Source: JBFELU01 sp041572755
Lineage (GTDB): Bacteria; Actinomycetota; Acidimicrobiia; Spongiisociales; UBA11373
Reading direction: 5' to 3'
Assembly: GCA_041572755.1 (NCBI GenBank)
Contig: JBFFRY010000051.1
Coordinates: 1-8,450, forward strand
DNA length: 8,450 nucleotides
The position numbers and the translations under genes were made by a program. Of the stretch, positions 1 through 6,383 are shown piece by piece (the first letter of the stretch is position 1; each line of letters starts with the position of its first letter). The notes beneath the pieces were generated by a model. That model searched no databases, was not told the DNA's origin, and saw only the letters and a program-made list of their open reading frames with translations.

Positions 1-286
1 CCTGTTTCGGGTCGGTGGCGCCCATCAGGGTCCGGGCCACCGCCACCGCCTCCTCGCCTTCCCACTCCATCGCCACCACCGGTCCCCCGGTGATGAAGGA
101 CACCAGGTCGGCGTAGAACGGCTTGTCGACGTGCTCGGCGTAGTGGCGCCCGGCCATCTCCTCATCGATCTGGAGCATGCGGATCCTGCGCAGCAGGAGA
201 CCCTTGCGCTCCAGCCGTCCGATCACCTCACCGACCAGGCCCCGCCGCACCCCGTCGGGCTTCACCATCACAAACGTGCGCTCCAT
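1..286 (-). CDS. ndk: nucleoside diphosphate kinase, N-terminal part (runs off left edge)
   Basis: Nucleoside diphosphate kinase transfers the gamma-phosphate from ATP to NDPs through a phosphohistidine intermediate and balances the cytosolic NTP and dNTP pools. Ninety-five codons are present. The protein opens MERTFVMVKPDGVRRGLVGE, and KPDGV with the Lys at residue 9 is the family's N-terminal signature. HYAEH (residues 48-52), KPFY (55-58), FITGGPVVAM (64-73) and LMGATDP (87-93) follow in the family order. The catalytic-histidine segment and roughly the last 40 residues of a usual ~135-residue protein lie beyond position 1. The ATG at 286 is chosen because homologues begin exactly here and GAGGAAG sits just upstream (289-295). 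The gene follows folC after 35 bases and is probably co-transcribed with it. Identification is secure; completeness is not visible. Confidence 0.95.
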   Translation of the reverse strand, partial: MERTFVMVKPDGVRRGLVGEVIGRLERKGLLLRRIRMLQIDEEMAGRHYAEHVDKPFYADLVSFITGGPVVAMEWEGEEAVAVARTLMGATDPKQ

Positions 287-321
287 CGCTTCCTCGTCGT
301 CGCGGCCGGAGATGGTAGCGG

Positions 322-1620
322 TCAGCCGGGATACCCGAGACCGAGCGCCCCGCGGGCCTCGCCCACGACATAGAGCGACCCGGTGATCAATACCGGATCC
401 TCCGAGGCGACGGCGGCCGCCACCGCCTCGGCCACGCCGGCATGCGCCTCGATCGGACCGTCGACCAGGCCCTCGAACGCGGCAGCCGCCTCGGTGCTCG
501 GAAGGGCGCGATCGGTGTCGGCGGCGGCGGCGGTGTGAACCGCCATCGCCAGCGGCGCCAGGGTCTCGGTCATCGAAGCGACGTCCTTGTCCTTCATGAC
601 CCCGAAGACCAGGCGCCAACGGGTCGTCGGGAACTCCTCCGCGAGGGCCGAGGCGAGCCCGGCCGTCCCCTGGGAATTGTGGGCGCCGTCCAGCATGATC
701 ACCGGATGGCGTTGGGCGATCTCCATGCGGCCGGGCAGCCTCAGGCCGGCCGCCGCTTCGGCGACGGAATCCCGGTCCAGAGCCCGTCCCAACAGGGCCT
801 CCACGGCACCGAGAGCCACGGCGAGGTTGTCCAACTGATGCCGGCCGTGCACCTGAAGGGGGATGTTCTCGTATGTCTCGTAGATGCCTTCGATGGTGGT
901 GAGCCAACCACCGACGGCCTGCACCGCCTCGCCCACCCGGAAGTCCACGCCGAGACGCAGCCAGGAGGCCTCCTGCTCGGTGACCCGCTGCTTCACTACG
1001 GCGGCGGCCTCGTCGGCCAGCCGGCCGCTCACCAATGTGCCGCCCTCGGGGAGAATCGCCGCCTTCTCACCGGCGATGGCGCCGAGAGTGTCCCCCAGGT
1101 ACTCGGTGTGCTCCAGCCCGATGGTGGTGATCACCGCCACCGCGCCGTCGGCGGCATTGGACGCATCGAGGCGGCCGCCGAGGCCCGTTTCGACCACCGC
1201 GACGTCCACCGCCCGCTCGGCGAACCAGGCGAACGCCAACGCCGTGGTGACCTCGAAGTAGGTGACCGGGTCACCGCTGCGCCGCTCCCACAACTCGATG
1301 AGCGGCCCGATCTCCTCGAGCACGGCTGCGAACTCTCGGGGCGGCATCACCTCGCCGCCCACCTCGTATCGCTCGCCCACCGATTGCAGGTGCGGTGAAG
1401 TGAAGAGACCGGGTGTCAGGCCGTGGGCACCGATCACGGCTGCCGCCATGCGCGAGGTCGACGTCTTCCCGTTGCTCCCGGCAACGTGGATGATGGGATA
1501 GCCCCGATGGGGGTCCGCCATCACGTCCAACAAGCCGGAGATCCGCTCCAGACCCGGCTTGACCCCGGTCCCGATCCGTCGGTCCAGGAAGGCGAGGGCT
1601 TCGACGTAGTCCGTGGCGCT
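322..1620 (-). CDS. folC: folylpolyglutamate synthase / dihydrofolate synthase, start codon unresolved
   Basis: FolC is an ATP-dependent Mur-ligase-like enzyme that adds glutamate to dihydropteroate and/or tetrahydrofolate in folate synthesis and retention. Counting from the first in-frame codon at 1620 (about 432 residues, a usual length), the P-loop AGSNGKTS is at 47-54, GLGGRLD at 146-152, the metal-site and carbamoyl-lysine pair H171/K186 (in GLEHTEYLGD and AGEKAAI) spaced 15 apart as in the family, GRHQLDN at 259-265, LPGRMEI near 295, DGAHN at 311-315 and KDKD near 343. The start is the odd point: between the ATG at 1776, deep inside valS, and the TTG at 1533 there is no in-frame ATG, GTG or TTG. 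Homology (DYVEALAFLDRRI and KPGLERI match the family N-terminus) puts the true start at about 1612-1626, where only ACG codons are available. The left limit given here is homology-based. Starts at 1533-1519 would remove the first ~30 conserved residues. FolC identity is secure; the 5' end is not. Confidence 0.9.
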   Translation of the reverse strand, partial: SATDYVEALAFLDRRIGTGVKPGLERISGLLDVMADPHRGYPIIHVAGSNGKTSTSRMAAAVIGAHGLTPGLFTSPHLQSVGERYEVGGEVMPPREFAAVLEEIGPLIELWERRSGDPVTYFEVTTALAFAWFAERAVDVAVVETGLGGRLDASNAADGAVAVITTIGLEHTEYLGDTLGAIAGEKAAILPEGGTLVSGRLADEAAAVVKQRVTEQEASWLRLGVDFRVGEAVQAVGGWLTTIEGIYETYENIPLQVHGRHQLDNLAVALGAVEALLGRALDRDSVAEAAAGLRLPGRMEIAQRHPVIMLDGAHNSQGTAGLASALAEEFPTTRWRLVFGVMKDKDVASMTETLAPLAMAVHTAAAADTDRALPSTEAAAAFEGLVDGPIEAHAGVAEAVAAAVASEDPVLITGSLYVVGEARGALGLGYPG

Positions 1621-4225
1621 ACCCCACGTCGTCGAGCTGAGCCCGCAGCCGGGAGACCTTCGATCCGAGCTCGGCCGCCTTGTCGCGCTCCTTGGAGACG
1701 ACCTCGGCCGGGGCCCGTTCCACGAACTGCGGGTTGGCCAGCTTCTTCTCGATTCGGGACAGCGCCTCGGCGGCATCCTCGGCTTCCTTGCGCAAGCGAG
1801 CCCGCTCGGCCTCGACGTCGACGATCCCTTCCAGCGAGATGAATGCTTGCACCTCTCCGGCGACGAACCGGGTGAAGGCCTCCCCTGTCGGCTCACCCTC
1901 GGCAGGTTGCGGCGACACTGAGGCGAGAGCCTCGAACTGGCCTTGCCACCACTCATCGGCCTCCCCGGATGGGTCGACGAGGGTCACCGAGAGGGGGTGG
2001 CGGGGCGAGAGGCCGTGCTCGGCCCGGAAGCGCCTGATCCCGACCACCAGCTCCCGGAAGTTCTCGAAGCCGGCGGGCGCCTCGTACGCCGGTGGTTCCG
2101 GCCAGGAGGCACCGGCCAGCAGGCCGTCGCCTCCCACGAGGTGCGACCACAACTCCTCCGTGAGGTACGGGATCACCGGGTGGAACAGCTTGAGGAGGTC
2201 GCGCAGCACGATCCCCACCGTCCGCGCCGTCGCGGAGGCGTCGTCGCCACGCAGAGGGGTCTTGGCCATCTCCAGGTACCAGTCGAAGACTTCTGACCAG
2301 GCGAAGTTGTAGAGCAGGCCGTAGGCGTCGCTGAACCGGTATTCCTCGAGGAGCTCATCGACACGGCGATACGTCTCGTGGAGTCGGGCCAGCACCCACC
2401 GCTGCTCGGGCCCGGGGTCTTCGGGATAGCCGCCGTCCGCCGGCACTTCGATCCCGTCGAGATGGGGCACGACGAAGCGGACCGCATTCCAGAGCTTGTT
2501 CCCGAAACGCCGAGCGGCATCGACCCACTCGACCTGGAAGGGGACGTCGTGGCCGGGTGACGCCGCCTGGATGAGCGCCAGCCGCAGGGCGTCCGCGCCG
2601 TGCTCCCCGACCACCTCGAGGGGATCGAGCGCGTTGCCGAGCGATTTCGACATCTTCCGTCCGTCGGCGGCCCGTATCAATCCGTGGATCACCACATCCG
2701 GATAGGGGGCCTTCCCCGGGAAGTGGAGACCCATCTTGATCATTCGTGCCACCCAGAAGTAGATGATGTCGTAGGCCGTCACCAGCACCGAGTTGGGATA
2801 GAACTTCGCCAGATCCTCAGTGTCGTCGGGCCAGCCGAGGGTGGAGAAGGGCCACAACGCCGAAGAGAACCAGGTGTCGAGGACGTCGGGGTCCTGCACC
2901 AGATCGGCCGACCCGCACTCGCAGGTGGTGGGGTCGGTCTCGGCAACGATCAGTTCGCCGCAATCGGCACAGGTCCACGCCGGAATCCGGTGACCCCACC
3001 AGATCTGACGAGAGATCGTCCAGTCGCGAAGGTTCTCCATCCAGTGGAAGTAGTTGTTCTCCCACCGCTCCGGCACGAAGCGCATCTCTCCGTTGCGCAC
3101 GGTCTCGATAGCGGGGATCACCAACGGCCGCACCTTCACGAACCACTGATCGGAGAGGTACGGCTCCACGGCGGTGTGGCAGCGATAGCAGTGCCCGACC
3201 GAGTGGTGGTGCTCCTCGGTCTTCACCAGGACACCCTCTTCGGCGAGGGCCTCCTTGACCGCGGCTCGGGCGGCATAGCGGTCGAGACCGGCGAACCTGC
3301 CGCCGGCCTCGGTGACCACCGCCTCCTCGTCGAGCATGGCGATCGGTTCGAGGCCATGGCGCCCGGCGATCTCGTGGTCGAGCGGATCGTGGGCCGGGGT
3401 GACCTTGACGGCGCCGGTGCCGAATTCGGGTTCCACCCCTTCGTCGGCGACCACCGGTATCTCGCGCCCCAGCAGAGGGAGCCGGACGGTCTTTCCGACA
3501 TGGTCGACGTACCGATCGTCATCGGGATGGACCGCCACCCCGGTGTCGCCCAGCATGGTCTCCGCCCGCGTGGTGGCGACGGTCACCGCTCCCGAACCGT
3601 CGGTGAACGGGTAGTCGATGTAGACCAGCTCCCCGAGAGTGTCCTCGTGCTCGACTTCGATGTCGCTCAGGGCGGTGTGGCACCGGGGGCACCAGTTGAT
3701 GATGCGGTTGCCCCGATAGATGAGCCCCTCCGCGTAGAGACGAACGAACACGGTGCGCACGGCCCGTGACAGCCCTTCGTCCATCGTGAAGCGCTCCCGA
3801 GTCCAGTCGCACGAGAAGCCCATGCGGCGGATCTGCTCGGTGATGCGCCCGCCCGATCGCGCCTTCCAATCCCACACCCGTTCGATGAAGGCCTCGCGGC
3901 CCAGGTCGTGGCGGGTCTTGCCCTCGGCGGCGAGTTCCCGCTCGACGACGTTCTGGGTGGCGATGCCGGCGTGATCGCTGCCCGGCACCCACAGGGCCGC
4001 ATACCCCTGCATCCGCTTGCGCCGGGTGATGACGTCCTGCACCGAGAGGTTGAGGGCATGCCCCATGTGCAGCGAGCCGGTCACATTGGGGGGAGGGATG
4101 ACGATGCAGAAGGGCGCACCGTCGGGGTTGTGCTCAGGCCGAAAGACGCCGGCGGATTCCCACCGGTCGTACCAGTGCGCCTCGACCCGCTGCGGGTCGT
4201 ACACCGACTCCATCGGTCCCGTCAC
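1619..4225 (-). CDS. valS: valyl-tRNA synthetase
   Basis: Class Ia aminoacyl-tRNA synthetase that charges tRNA-Val and edits misactivated threonine. In the 868-residue protein the HIGH motif is HMGH at 53-56, inside PPPNVTGSLHMGHAL, which is typical of ValS rather than IleS or LeuS. The CP1 editing domain carries ATTRAET near 217-223 and GTGAVKVTPAHD (269-280). Cysteine pairs that could bind zinc are at 179/182, 346/349, 419/422 and 435/437. KMSKS is at 524-528, and the C-terminal ~65 residues form the charged coiled-coil tRNA arm seen in ValS. Length is normal. The start is the GTG at 4225 or the ATG at 4213 (residue 5); neither has a clear Shine-Dalgarno sequence, and conserved sequence begins only at VYDPQRVE. 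A TACAAT box lies 14 bases upstream of the GTG. The TAG stop at 1621-1619 abuts folC, where a G4 run makes the junction ambiguous. Confidence 0.96.
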   Translation of the reverse strand: MTGPMESVYDPQRVEAHWYDRWESAGVFRPEHNPDGAPFCIVIPPPNVTGSLHMGHALNLSVQDVITRRKRMQGYAALWVPGSDHAGIATQNVVERELAAEGKTRHDLGREAFIERVWDWKARSGGRITEQIRRMGFSCDWTRERFTMDEGLSRAVRTVFVRLYAEGLIYRGNRIINWCPRCHTALSDIEVEHEDTLGELVYIDYPFTDGSGAVTVATTRAETMLGDTGVAVHPDDDRYVDHVGKTVRLPLLGREIPVVADEGVEPEFGTGAVKVTPAHDPLDHEIAGRHGLEPIAMLDEEAVVTEAGGRFAGLDRYAARAAVKEALAEEGVLVKTEEHHHSVGHCYRCHTAVEPYLSDQWFVKVRPLVIPAIETVRNGEMRFVPERWENNYFHWMENLRDWTISRQIWWGHRIPAWTCADCGELIVAETDPTTCECGSADLVQDPDVLDTWFSSALWPFSTLGWPDDTEDLAKFYPNSVLVTAYDIIYFWVARMIKMGLHFPGKAPYPDVVIHGLIRAADGRKMSKSLGNALDPLEVVGEHGADALRLALIQAASPGHDVPFQVEWVDAARRFGNKLWNAVRFVVPHLDGIEVPADGGYPEDPGPEQRWVLARLHETYRRVDELLEEYRFSDAYGLLYNFAWSEVFDWYLEMAKTPLRGDDASATARTVGIVLRDLLKLFHPVIPYLTEELWSHLVGGDGLLAGASWPEPPAYEAPAGFENFRELVVGIRRFRAEHGLSPRHPLSVTLVDPSGEADEWWQGQFEALASVSPQPAEGEPTGEAFTRFVAGEVQAFISLEGIVDVEAERARLRKEAEDAAEALSRIEKKLANPQFVERAPAEVVSKERDKAAELGSKVSRLRAQLDDVG

Positions 4226-4238
4226 TCATGACGGCGCC

Positions 4239-4244
4239 ATTGTA
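4239..4244 (-). promoter_or_regulatory. candidate -10 box for valS
   Basis: TACAAT on the minus strand matches the sigma-70/SigA -10 consensus at five of six bases and fits the actinobacterial TANNNT pattern. Transcription would begin at about 4232, leaving only a handful of bases before the GTG at 4225. The hexamer at -35 spacing (TGGGGA, 4262-4267) is weak. The box lies downstream of the terminator-like hairpin at 4280-4301, so valS may have its own promoter independent of clpX. No other support is visible. Confidence 0.35.
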
Positions 4245-4279
4245 GGCCCGAGTTGGAGCGGTCCCCAGAAATGGAGGAA

Positions 4280-4301
4280 GGCCGGCGCCGAAGCGCCGGC
4301 C
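4280..4301 (-). terminator. terminator-like hairpin after clpX
   Basis: On the minus strand GGCCGGCGC and GCGCCGGCC form a perfect 9-bp GC stem closed by a TTCG tetraloop, followed by TTCCTCCATTTCT, which is pyrimidine-rich but not a pure T-run. It lies about 180 bases past the clpX stop and 55 bases before valS. It could end the tig-clpP-clpX transcript or serve as the attenuator hairpin of a valS leader. A stable UUCG stem is clear; termination is inferred. Confidence 0.6.
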
Positions 4302-4312
4302 CGACCCCCTGC

Positions 4313-4397
4313 TCACCAAAGGTGGGGACCATCACCTTGGTGATCCTCGCCTCCTTCGCTCAGCCCATTGGCGGAGGTTCACTCGATCAGGATCACC
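4313..4397 (-). promoter_or_regulatory. competing inverted repeats upstream of valS
   Basis: On the minus strand GGTGATCC (4397-4390) is perfectly complementary to GGATCACC (4346-4339). The 43-base interior contains a smaller CCTCC/GGAGG stem (4377-4373 with 4354-4350). The GGATCACC arm can instead fold locally (ATCAC-CAAG-GTGAT, 4344-4331) or pair TCACCAA with TTGGTGA at 4319-4313. These pairings exclude each other and lie directly upstream of the GC hairpin at 4280-4301, as in an attenuator or riboswitch expression platform. No T-box consensus or known riboswitch core is recognisable. It may simply be a decayed intergenic region. Confidence 0.3.
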
Positions 4398-4417
4398 GTA
4401 CGCCACTCATCGCGTTC

Positions 4418-4438
4418 GATGCAACCACTAATTGCATC
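4418..4438. repeat. short inverted repeat in clpX-valS gap
   Basis: GATGCAA and TTGCATC form perfect 7-bp arms around a 7-base loop, in the most AT-rich stretch of the window. On the minus strand it overlaps a TATGAT hexamer (4441-4436) that could be a -10 box, though no -35 is recognisable. It could be an operator or an RNA hairpin; nothing identifies a binding protein. Confidence 0.4.
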
Positions 4439-4463
4439 ATAAGGGCACCAATTTCACGACGGT

Positions 4464-4481
4464 GGGGTGACTAGTCACCCC
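4464..4481. repeat. perfect 18-bp palindrome abutting the clpX stop codon
   Basis: GGGGTGACTAGTCACCCC is identical to its reverse complement and begins at the base after the clpX TGA. As RNA it gives a 7-bp stem with a CTAG loop. No T-run follows, so it is not a classical terminator; it could be a U-less terminator, a 3' stabilising hairpin or a dimeric-repressor operator. Confidence 0.5.
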
Positions 4482-5753
4482 TCAGGCGGTGCGCTCCTGG
4501 GGCGGTTCCTTGCCGATGTCCTGGATGGGGATGAGGGTGGGGTTGACCCGCTCCTGCACTACTTCGGCATCGATGACCACCCGGGCCACGTCGGTGCGCG
4601 ACGGCAGGTCGTACATGGTGTTGAGCAGCACCTCCTCGAGGATGGCCCGCAAGCCCCGGGCCCCCGTCCCTCGCAGCAGCGCCTGCTCGGCGACCGAGTC
4701 GAGGGCGTCCTCGGTGAACACCAACTCGACCCCGTCCATCTCGAAGAATCGCCCGTACTGGAGGGTCAAGGCGTTCTTGGGCTCCACCAGGATCTGAATG
4801 AGCGACTCCTTGTCCAACTCGTCGACGGTGGCCACCACGGGGAGCCGGCCGATGAACTCGGGAATCAGCCCGTAGGAGAGCAGGTCCTCGGGAAGGACCT
4901 TCTGCAGGATCTCGCTGTCGCGCTCGGTCTCAGCATGAACGTGGGCGTCGAAACCGATCGATCGCCTGCCGATGCGGCTCTCGATGATGTGCTCCAGGCC
5001 GGCGAAGGCCCCGCCGCAGATGAACAGCATGTTGGTTGTGTCGATCTGCAGGAACTCCTGGTGGGGATGCTTGCGGCCGCCCTGCGGTGGCACCGAAGCC
5101 ACCGTCCCCTCCAAGATCTTGAGGAGCGCCTGCTGGACGCCCTCCCCCGAGACGTCCCGGGTGATCGAAGGGTTCTCGGCCTTGCGAGCGATCTTGTCGA
5201 TCTCGTCGATGTAGATGATCCCCGTCTCGGCCCGCTTGATGTCGTAGTCGGCTGCCTGAATCAGCTTGAGGAGGATGTTCTCGACGTCCTCGCCGACGTA
5301 CCCGGCCTCGGTGAGGGCGGTGGCATCGGCGATGGCGAACGGCACGTTGAGCATCCGGGCCAGCGTCTGGGCGAGCAAGGTCTTGCCGCACCCCGTGGGA
5401 CCGATGAGCAGGATGTTGGACTTCTGGAGCTCGATCTCGTCCTTCTGGCGCTTCTCGGCGCGGACTCTCTTGTAGTGGTTGTAGACCGCCACCGAGAGAA
5501 CCTTCTTGGCCCGCTCCTGGCCCACCACGTAATCGTCGAGGAACTCGTAGATCTCCACCGGCTTGGGCAACTCGGTGAGGGGAACCTCCTCGGTGCCGGC
5601 CAGTTCCTCCTCGATGATCTCGTTGCACAGGTCGATGCACTCGTCGCAGATGTACACGCCCGGCCCGGCGATGAGTTTCTTCACCTGCTTCTGCGACTTC
5701 CCGCAGAAGGAGCACTTCAGAAGGTCGCCGCCTTCACCGAACTTGGAGACCAC
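4482..5753 (-). CDS. clpX: ATP-dependent Clp protease, unfoldase subunit ClpX
   Basis: ClpX is a hexameric AAA+ unfoldase that recognises tagged or regulatory substrates, unfolds them and threads them into the ClpP chamber. In the 423-residue protein the N-terminal zinc domain has C14, C17, C36 and C39. Walker A is GPTGCGKT at 118-125, the pore-1 loop GYVG at 151-154, and Walker B IYIDEID at 180-186. The RDVSGEGVQQALLK segment starts at 199. The ClpP-docking loop keeps IGF at 266-268. LIPEFIGRLPV (296-306) and the sensor-2 GARGLR (365-370) follow. Length is normal. The GTG at 5753 is chosen because homologues start just before GEGGDLLKCSFCGK and GAGAGGGG lies upstream. It begins 12 bases after clpP ends, so the two are surely co-transcribed. 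All catalytic motifs are intact. Confidence 0.98.
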   Translation of the reverse strand: MVSKFGEGGDLLKCSFCGKSQKQVKKLIAGPGVYICDECIDLCNEIIEEELAGTEEVPLTELPKPVEIYEFLDDYVVGQERAKKVLSVAVYNHYKRVRAEKRQKDEIELQKSNILLIGPTGCGKTLLAQTLARMLNVPFAIADATALTEAGYVGEDVENILLKLIQAADYDIKRAETGIIYIDEIDKIARKAENPSITRDVSGEGVQQALLKILEGTVASVPPQGGRKHPHQEFLQIDTTNMLFICGGAFAGLEHIIESRIGRRSIGFDAHVHAETERDSEILQKVLPEDLLSYGLIPEFIGRLPVVATVDELDKESLIQILVEPKNALTLQYGRFFEMDGVELVFTEDALDSVAEQALLRGTGARGLRAILEEVLLNTMYDLPSRTDVARVVIDAEVVQERVNPTLIPIQDIGKEPPQERTA

Positions 5754-5765
5754 CGTGCACCCCTC

Positions 5766-6383
5766 TCAGCCGACCGCCTTGAGTTCCCGGTCCTCGAGCA
5801 CCTTGTCCACGACCCCGTACACCCGGGCCTCCTCGGCCGTCATCCAGAAGTCGCGGTCGGTGTCGATGCGGATCTTCTCGAGATCCTGACCGGTGTGGGT
5901 GGCCAGCATCTGGTTCATCTCTTCCTTGACCCGGATGATCTCCTTGGCGTGGATCTCGATGTCCGTTGCCTGACCCTCCAGGCCGCCGATGTGGGGCTGG
6001 TGGAGCATGATCCGTGAATGGGGTAGTGCAAATCGTTTCCCTTCGGCACCGGCCGCCAAGAGCACCGCCGCCGCCGAGGCGGCCTGGCCCATGCAGTAGG
6101 TGGCCACATCGGGGCGGACGAAGTTCATCGTGTCGTAGATCGCCATCAATGACGTCATCACGCCGCCCGGCGAGTTGATGTAGATGGCGATGTCCTTCTC
6201 CGGGTCCTCCCCCTCGAGGTGCAGCAGCTGCGCCATGATGAGGTTGGCGACGTTGTCGTCGATCGGCGTGCCGAGAAAGACGATCCGCTCCTTGAGGAGC
6301 CGGCTGTAGATGTCGAAGGCCCGCTCACCGCGGCTCGTCTGTTCGATCACCGTCGGGATTGGGTAGTAGTTCTCCATCTTCAT
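5766..6383 (-). CDS. clpP: ATP-dependent Clp protease, proteolytic subunit ClpP
   Basis: ClpP is the tetradecameric serine peptidase whose chamber degrades substrates fed by ClpX or ClpC. In the 205-residue protein the catalytic Ser is S103 in MGQAASAAAVLLAAG, His is H128 in RIMLHQP, and Asp is D178 in DTDRDFW. INSPGG at 70-75 borders the oxyanion hole. The Ser-His spacing of 25 is canonical. The N-terminal stretch IPTVIEQTSRGERAFDIYSRLL includes the short propeptide and axial-loop region. The ATG at 6383 overlaps the tig TGA in an ATGA junction, with GGAGGAA inside the end of tig serving as its ribosome-binding site. A second Met at codon 3 is the alternative start. Many actinobacteria carry tandem clpP1-clpP2 here; this window has one copy. 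A second could lie elsewhere. Confidence 0.98.
   Translation of the reverse strand: MKMENYYPIPTVIEQTSRGERAFDIYSRLLKERIVFLGTPIDDNVANLIMAQLLHLEGEDPEKDIAIYINSPGGVMTSLMAIYDTMNFVRPDVATYCMGQAASAAAVLLAAGAEGKRFALPHSRIMLHQPHIGGLEGQATDIEIHAKEIIRVKEEMNQMLATHTGQDLEKIRIDTDRDFWMTAEEARVYGVVDKVLEDRELKAVG

Noticed and set aside
442..1398. Plus-strand open frame opposite folC
   Set aside because: Antisense shadow; FolC motifs on the minus strand are unambiguous.
1621..1956. Extension of the folC frame upstream inside valS to an ATG at 1956 or 1776
   Set aside because: The added residues are Arg/Ser/Pro-rich out-of-frame valS sequence without FolC homology.
2600..3769. Plus-strand open frame opposite valS
   Set aside because: Antisense shadow of ValS, with His/Arg/Gly-rich composition and no recognisable family.
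4226..4481. T-box riboswitch upstream of valS
   Set aside because: No AGGGTGGNACCGCG box or stem-I signature could be found; a UGGU in one loop is too little.
4467..6017. Long plus-strand open frame (516 codons) opposite clpX and clpP
   Set aside because: Its translation is low-complexity Leu/Asp/Val-rich sequence typical of the antisense frame of a GC-rich gene; the minus strand encodes complete ClpX and ClpP with all motifs.
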